From: Antedon bifida
Taxonomy: Eukaryota; Echinodermata; Crinoidea; Comatulida; Antedonidae
Assembly: GCA_963402885.1 (NCBI GenBank)
Contig: OY727093.1
Coordinates: 11,667,501 to 11,731,500, forward strand
Length of the DNA stretch: 64,000 nucleotides
Direction of reading: 5' to 3'
The notes beneath the pieces are model-generated. The model made no database searches. It was not told the DNA's origin and saw only the letters and a list, made by a program, of their open reading frames with translations. Both the position numbers and the translations under genes were made by a program. Each line of letters opens with the position of its first letter. The first letter of the stretch is position 1. Below are positions 58,367-64,000 of the stretch, piece after piece.

Positions 58367-60589
58367 ATGCTTCGATTTACAATAATATTAATGTTAATAT
58401 CGTGCTGTCGACCTAATGAGACACATAATGAAGGTTAGAAATGTATAATTGGCAGAATTAGACCACTTAAATCAAAAACTATCTTTTATTCCAAACAAAA
58501 TACACAACTTTTTATAATTCGGTATTTTAAATATTTGTATTTTTTATCGTATTTTTCTTTTTTTTTAATGTCTTCTTAAGTATTTTAAATTATTTTATAT
58601 CCTGTATCTTGTTAAAGAAGACAATTTTCCAAAATCGTCTATTCTTTACGAATAAAGTGTATCTATGTCTAGTCGTTCTTTGGATAGTAGATGCCGTCAC
58701 GATAGAAACTGTATTAAGTTATGATTTATAATTTGAGAAGATAATCATCTTACAGGCGTTGTTAAGCGTAATGGAATGCGACATTTATATAGCGCAATTT
58801 CATGAAGATCAGAGCGCTGTGGACAGATGTTACACCATTTCAACAACATTCTTCTCCCCTAAGGGTCACATCGGTGGTGTCATCGGCAGCCAACTACGGC
58901 GCCATTACGTCTGTCCACGACAGTGTGTGTGAACTAGTACACCGGGGTATCCTCCTACTCGTCTCGAAAGATGTACTAGGTTCTTTAAAGTGCACATGAG
59001 CAATATACATACACTGGACCTACGGTTTATAGTCTAGAAGACTTGTTCTACCACCTGAACCATGGAGCGTAGTGAGCCTCGGACCCTTGCAGATGTTATA
59101 GCAATGGATTACGGTTCCACTGTCTTAACCGCTCGGCCACTCATTACAATTAAACGATTACAATTAAAATAATGCAATACTAACGTCATCAAAACTCTGG
59201 AGTTTACAAACAGTCGTCAACTCAGGCGTTGTTTATGTGCGATGCATCGCAGAAGAACCGGTATTTTAGTCTTAATTAATTATTGTGATATTTTAATAAA
59301 TCACACATATGGTTTGTTTTCTTAAAGTGAAGCCATGTGGTGGTAGTTGGTGTATGCCTACACATTGCGAAGTTGACCTGGAACGCAAAACACATTATTG
59401 TGGTAAGTTATTATATTTGTATTCATAGCAAGCATTAGTCTGCTCAATGATGACTTGCGCCTTAAAGCTTAGGTACAGTAACACAAATAAAATCCCAAAA
59501 ATTATGAAACATGGGGGAAACTATAGATCGATAATTATTGGAATGTATATGATCAATAGACATTTTTTGCCCGCACCTGGCCTTTAAAGTAAAAATAATT
59601 TGAGTTACACATTAATATTATGTATGATATTAATTATATTTAATGATACATTTTGTAGGTAAACGTCAGTTGAACATTGCATATAAAGCTAAATTGTGGT
59701 TTAACTAACAGCTTGGCCACTCACTCATTACAATTGAACGCTTACAATTAAAATAATGCATACTAACGTCATCAAAACTCTAGAGTTTACAAACACTCGT
59801 CAACTCAGGCGTTGTTTATGTGCGATGCATCGCAGAAGAACCGGTATTTTAGTCTTAATTAATTATTGTGATATTTTAATAAATCACACATATGGTTTGT
59901 TTTTCTTAAAGTGGAGCCATGTGGTGATAGTTGGTGTAGGCCTACACATTGCATATTTTACCAGCAAGACAATACACATTATTGTGGTAAGTTATTATAT
60001 TAATTGTATTCATAGCAAACATTAGTCTGCTCAAGGATGACTTGCGTCTTAAAATAAAAATAATTTGAGTTACACATTAATATTATGTATGATATTAATT
60101 ATATTTTCGTCAACTCAGGCGTTGTTTATGTGCGATGCATCGCAGAAGAACCGGTATTTTAGTCTTAATTAATTATTTTGATATTTTAATAAATCACACA
60201 TATGGTTTGTTTTCTTAAAGTGGAGCCATGTGGTGATAGTTGGTGTAAGTCTACAAATTGCAAATTTGACCAGGAAATCAATATTCATTTTTGTGGTAAG
60301 TTTATTATATTTGTATTTATAGCAAACATTAGTCTGCTCAAGGATTTGCGTCTTAAAGTAAAAATAATTTGAGTTACACATTAATATTATGTATGATATT
60401 AATTGTATTCAATGATACATTCTGTAGAAAACGTCAGTTGAATATTGCATACAATGTTAAATTGTGGTTAAACTATCATTTTCTTAAATTATATTTCTCA
60501 CACTTTTGTTACACACTTTTTTTACAGTTAATGATGACGATTTCACTGTTTTTGGCAGCCATGGAGATGTTGCAAGATCATTTGGTTAA
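58367..60589 (+). CDS. secreted peptide with three tandem four-cysteine modules and C-terminal Gly, gene R4
   Basis: Exons 58367-58433, 59328-59402, 59912-59986, 60221-60295, 60528-60589; every junction is phase 1; 117 residues. Signal exon MLRFTIILMLISCC. The three middle exons are 75 bases each and encode the same module, C-x4-C-x4-C-x10-C: CGGSWCMPTHC, CGDSWCRPTHC and CGDSWCKSTNC, each ending H[YF]C. The terminal exon reads DDDFTVFGSHGDVARSFG-stop, with a Gly for amidation (..ARSF-amide). Because each middle exon is symmetrical, any could be skipped in frame. Introns around them are repeated as well, showing recent exon duplication. AATAAA at 60,683 in a 3' UTR shared with R2. No known family recognised; not a defensin spacing I know. 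Confidence 0.75.
58770..59142 (-). mobile_element. tRNA-derived SINE in intron 1 of R4
   Basis: On the minus strand the head, from 59,142, reads GAGTGGCCGAGCGGTTAAGA, a near-perfect tRNA-Leu/Ser A box; the B box GGTCCGAGGCTC lies about 50 bases on. The body includes CACTGTCGTGGACAGACGTA and the element ends ATTGCGCTATATAAATGTCG. A fragment of the same body is at 6,715-6,765. Confidence 0.75.
59157..60440 (+). repeat. tandem duplications carrying cysteine exons of R4
   Basis: Blocks starting near 59,157, 59,740 and 60,107 share GTCAACTCAGGCGTTGTTTA, GCGATGCATCGCAGAAGAAC, AAATCACACATATGGTTTGT, then the 75-base exon and CATAGCAA(G/A)CATTAGTCTGC. The first two units are about 585 bp apart, the second and third about 309 bp because part of the intron is missing. 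GATGCATCGC is a small palindrome in each. Confidence 0.9.
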
Positions 60590-60749
60590 ATAAATTGCCT
60601 TCGATAAAATGGTTGATGCTCTGAAATGCATAAAGATAATTTGTACGTTTTGTGTGCTTAAAGGCCCAATTCTCGGTGGTAGAATAAAATAACATAATTA
60701 TGCTTGTTTTGTTTGTATTTCTTCTTCTTCTAAGCATCATATTTCTATA

Positions 60750-61285
60750 TATAGGTATTTATTCATAAAAAAAAACCCACATAAATAGTACAAACAGAAG
60801 GCAGCCAACAGCTGAATAATTCTGCAAACAACGTACAAAGCAAAAATTCAAAAGAATCTAACAACAATATAATATATACAAGTACACAGTAAATCAAATC
60901 ATTAAAAAGCCGTTAAAATTCTTTAAAATGCCTAAAGACCCAGATTCAGTCATAATATAAACCAAAGCATGCGGTAATCATTAATTCATTCATTATTATT
61001 ATTGTTATAATTTCAGTACTTAATTTTTGTGTGTATCTGTTAAACCCACAATTCTCGTGCACCAATTGGTGGACAGCGATCACGAAAATTAAGCGTGCGT
61101 TACAATTGCAGTTTAATTCGACTATTTTGTTATAAAATCTACGTTACGCGGAATATATCAGCGAGACGTTTATTTCCACAGAGATAATTTATATGAGATG
61201 AAAGTTTATGGAGGTGGATATTTATTTTAAGCAAGTTAGGCCTACTACTCTCGTTTGATAGTCATTATTTGGATACCGGTAGTAA
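60750..61285. other. intergenic, nothing recognised
   Basis: AT-rich; possibly LINE 3' UTR at 60,755-60,900, but no motif secures it. Contains one TAGGCCTA at about 61,239. Confidence 0.3.
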
Positions 61286-61289
61286 ATGT

Positions 61290-62580
61290 CGTCATGATAG
61301 AAACTAAGATGGTACAAATTATATTTATAATTTATGAAGAGAATCCTGTAATTTGATTGGTTGATAATCGTGCTACTATACTAGATGTATACGATGTATA
61401 TTCATTATTTCTAACCTATATATAACCGGTACCACATTTTTTTCTCCGGCCACGGGACCGGAATCCGGACTAAGTGTGAACTCACTATATCTTGTTTCCA
61501 GATGTCATCCTTAAATTATTTATTTGCTTATTTGCATACTTTTATAAAGTTTATTATTTTAATCGTTATAATCTATTAAAATCTGTATGATATTTAATAA
61601 TAGTGCGTGATAATGCCAAATGTTATAGACCTATGATATAAACGACAATGCTTGAATAATTATAATCTTGACATTTCCTTGTTAATCGATCGGTGTTAAG
61701 CCTAATTTTATGAGTCAAGAAACGATGGTGATAATGTATTAAAACTTATGCATAATGTGAAAGACAATAGCAGAAAAGGTCTAAATATCAATTAAAAATT
61801 GTTTTTTATTTTCTTATTTGCATACATTAATAAACTTATAATAAATATAATACATAAATAACTTATTCAAATATATGCTGTATGATATTTAATAATAAAA
61901 GTGCTAATGCCAACATTGAATATGCCTATAATACAAAACATCTTTTGTAATGTGATTAAACGACATTGTTTGTTCGTTTTTTATTTCCTTATTTGCATAC
62001 ATTAATAAACTTATAATAAATATAATACATAAATAACTTATTCAAATATATGCTGTATGATATTTAATAATAAAAGTGCTAATGCCAACATTGAATATGC
62101 CTATAAAACAAAACATCTTTTGTAATGTGATTAAACGACATTGTTTGTTCGTTTTTTATTTCCTTATTTGCATACATTAATAAACTTATAATAAATATAA
62201 TACATAAATAACTTATTCAAATATATGCTGTATGATATTCAATAATAAAAGTGCTAATGCCAAAATTGAATATGCCTATAATACAAAACATCTCTTGTAA
62301 TGTGATTAAACGACATCGGGTCACGTTCGATCGATGCTAAGCATACTTTTACGAGTCAATAAACGATAATGTATTGAAACTTATGCATTTAATGTGAAAG
62401 AGAATATCATGAAAGGTCAAAAATCAATTAAATACTGTTTGTTCGTTTTTTATTTGATTACATAAATTTACCAACACATTATTTTCGATTGTGCAAAAAT
62501 ATGTAATTTTTTAAGATAATAAGCCTTCGGTGCAACTTTCAGTAATCATTAAGTTGTCTGGCAAAGCTTGCTGAGCTAAG
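61290..62580 (+). repeat. fifth peptide-gene promoter unit without a visible gene
   Basis: Begins with text shared with 43,850 and 58,690 (TCGTCATGATAGAAACT, GAGAATCCTGTAATTTGATT), and continues with ATATGCTGTATGATATTTAA-type sequence seen at 44,190. It ends with the R3-type 5' UTR exon (GTGCAACTTTCAGTAATCAT through GCTGAGCTAAG, donor at 62,581). It includes three 175-bp tandem units (61,805-62,320). No signal-peptide exon follows before the window ends. Confidence 0.65.
61805..62320 (+). repeat. three tandem 175-bp units
   Basis: Units start at about 61,813, 61,988 and 62,163 and are nearly identical (CTTATTTGCATACATTAATA, AATATATGCTGTATGATATT, GTAATGTGATTAAACGACAT). Expansion within the upstream unit of the peptide family. 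Confidence 0.92.
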
Positions 62581-62858
62581 GTACGGTATTTACCTTCATT
62601 TTAGTTTAATTTTATATTCTAAATACTGTTGTTGTAGTATTAAGACATATTGAAAACAATTGTTAAACAGCCTTTAGTCATGTTAAAAAATCAGTGATAT
62701 TTATTTTGATATTTATTTCATTTCATTTCATGCACCACACAATAAAGTAAATACTGTAACATTGTAAAACTGAGAAGAAGTGAAACAGCCACAAAACAAG
62801 CAAAAAATCTTTTGGCGAATCATATTTGAGCATAGATAGTGGTAAATAATAATGCATC

Positions 62859-63212
62859 GTATACGGCCATACAGCGTTGAAACACCGGTTTCCGTCAGAT
62901 CACCGAAATTAGGCAATGTTGGGCCCGGTTGCATTCTGGATGGGTGACCGTCTGGAATCGCGGCGGGTGCTGTATACCGCCGGAGAGTGATGGTTTAATG
63001 ATAGTATCGGACTAGCGTGTGATAGGCATGAGTTCGAACCTATCTGTACCATACTAACTGTATCCTTAGGCAAGATACTTTACTCTCATTGCCTCGTCCT
63101 TCTGATGGGACGTGAAGCCGTTGGTCCCATGTACATAATGCACGTTAAAGAACTTGGTACACTATTCACAAAGAGTAGGGGATCGTCTCCCGGTGTTCTG
63201 ATCTGGTAGGTA
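62859..63212 (+). mobile_element. 5S rRNA/tRNA chimeric SINE, copy B
   Basis: 5S part 62,859-62,975 (117 nt), slightly closer to true 5S than copy A (CGGCCATAC, TGGGTGACCG). The tRNA-like part has AGTTCGAACC and the body is as in copy A to about 63,212. The flank upstream of the 5S part is also shared with copy A, so the two arose by segmental duplication and not by separate insertions. Confidence 0.8.
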
Positions 63213-63445
63213 TCCTTCCTTATAAAGTCTTATTAAGTATATACAACTCATTGATCTTACCAAATATAAATTATATCATATTGTATAACAGTTTGGGGCA
63301 CTACTGATGGCAAAAACATGAAACGTATCTATGCACACCAAAAAAGGCTTTAAGAATCATATGTAAAACAAACTACTACCATCCATCTTTACCACTATTT
63401 ATTCCATTTTGTAGAAATAAATGTTATAATTATTATAAAACATCC
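63213..63445 (+). pseudogene. LINE reverse transcriptase 3' fragment
   Basis: Broken frames give VSMHTKKAFRIICKTN and YHPSLPLFIPF, resembling the QKKALRII...H..PLF segment after the palm of CR1/L2-like polymerases. Short and frameshifted. Confidence 0.45.
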
Positions 63446-63484
63446 AAAGTGACATTTAGGTCAAAATAACAAGTATTATTTAGT

Positions 63485-64000
63485 TTACACTAGCAAACCT
63501 TTGACTAGAAAGACAAACAAACAAACAAGCAATAACAAACATGTAGCGAAAATATATGTCTCACCTTCTAATGTAGGCGGATAGAGGACATAAACATGAA
63601 CAAAAAATCATTAATTGGCACTTCTTGTCTTCACGTAAAACCAAATTTTTGTCTTAATCTTTTTATTGTTTTATTTTACGTATTTTTTTTTCTCGCACAA
63701 TGTATGATAACGATGATAAAACCATGGATAAGATAAGTACTGCTTATTTTATCCATGCTAAAACCTATTCTATAGTAGAAAACTTTACCAAACCTTCGTT
63801 TACCACTGTTTGTAGTAGTTATTAAGACTAGAGTCCCTGTTACCATGTCACATGACTGTGATTTGGGTTGGCTGAATTCACAAACCTCCGCAAACCAGTT
63901 CTACAAACTATTTTATGCAGTTTCCATCAAGTTCATCAACTGATCTATACTAGCAAACTTGAGGAAACTCTTTCTGTATGTTTGTTTATTTGATTGTGGG
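63485..64000 (+). repeat. dispersed repeat, copy 2, running off the window
   Basis: Counterpart of 57,245-57,725, with small insertions (a GATAAAACCATGGATAAGAT stretch near 63,715). It continues to the window edge. Confidence 0.75.

Noticed and set aside
59064-59142. Functional tRNA-Leu/Ser gene on the minus strand
   Set aside because: A box is excellent but the acceptor stem and loops do not close, and the sequence continues into a SINE body.

Overview
This looks like nuclear DNA of a marine invertebrate deuterostome, most likely an echinoderm (inference, moderate to low confidence). It is AT-rich, has GT-AG introns, and is full of decayed CR1/L2-like and Tx1-like LINEs, tRNA- and 5S-derived SINEs and foldback repeats. 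The palindrome TAGGCCTA is strikingly over-represented. I see no bacterial operon structure. Coding exons were joined by hand from reading frame, splice sites and phase; none is backed by transcript evidence here.

Left part (1-12 kb): two minus-strand three-exon genes (752-3129 and 7627-8587) encode tiny secreted four-cysteine peptides. Around them lie a KDZ-type transposase fragment behind a GC-rich ETS/CRE promoter-like patch, tandem repeats, SINE/LINE tails and an L2-like LINE remnant (10.2-11.0 kb).

Middle (11-34 kb): an orphan 384-residue ORF (13.1-14.2 kb, plus). Then a tandem pair of five-exon CMPK2-like (UMP-CMP kinase 2 / thymidylate kinase fold) genes (16.1-19.7 and 20.8-23.4 kb, plus) whose Walker A P-loop is degenerate in both copies. 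Then an 18-exon classical calpain on the minus strand (24.1-33.9 kb) with an intact Cys-His-Asn triad and mostly decayed EF-hands.

Right part (36.8-64 kb): four plus-strand genes for small secreted peptides (37.1-40.5, 42.5-43.2, 55.9-57.0 and 58.4-60.6 kb). All have the plan 5' UTR exon, phase-1 signal-peptide exon, zero to three phase-1 cysteine exons, and a short terminal exon. The terminal exons end in Gly (or Gly-Lys) before the stop, as expected for C-terminally amidated peptides, and share an F..x..D[VA]xR core. One gene has tripled its cysteine exon; another has lost it. The genes sit in repeated promoter/intergenic units; a fifth unit (61.3-62.6 kb) has no gene in view. Insertions broke these units up: a CR1-like LINE (44.3-47.65 kb), a 7.2-kb inverted-repeat element carrying a Tx1-like LINE (47.8-55.0 kb), and a 1.5-kb foldback element inside an intron of the first gene (38.8-40.35 kb). 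Two copies of a 5S-rRNA/tRNA chimeric SINE accompany the third and fifth units.

The amidated cysteine-peptide family and the P-loop-degenerate CMPK2 pair are the most novel-looking systems in the window.
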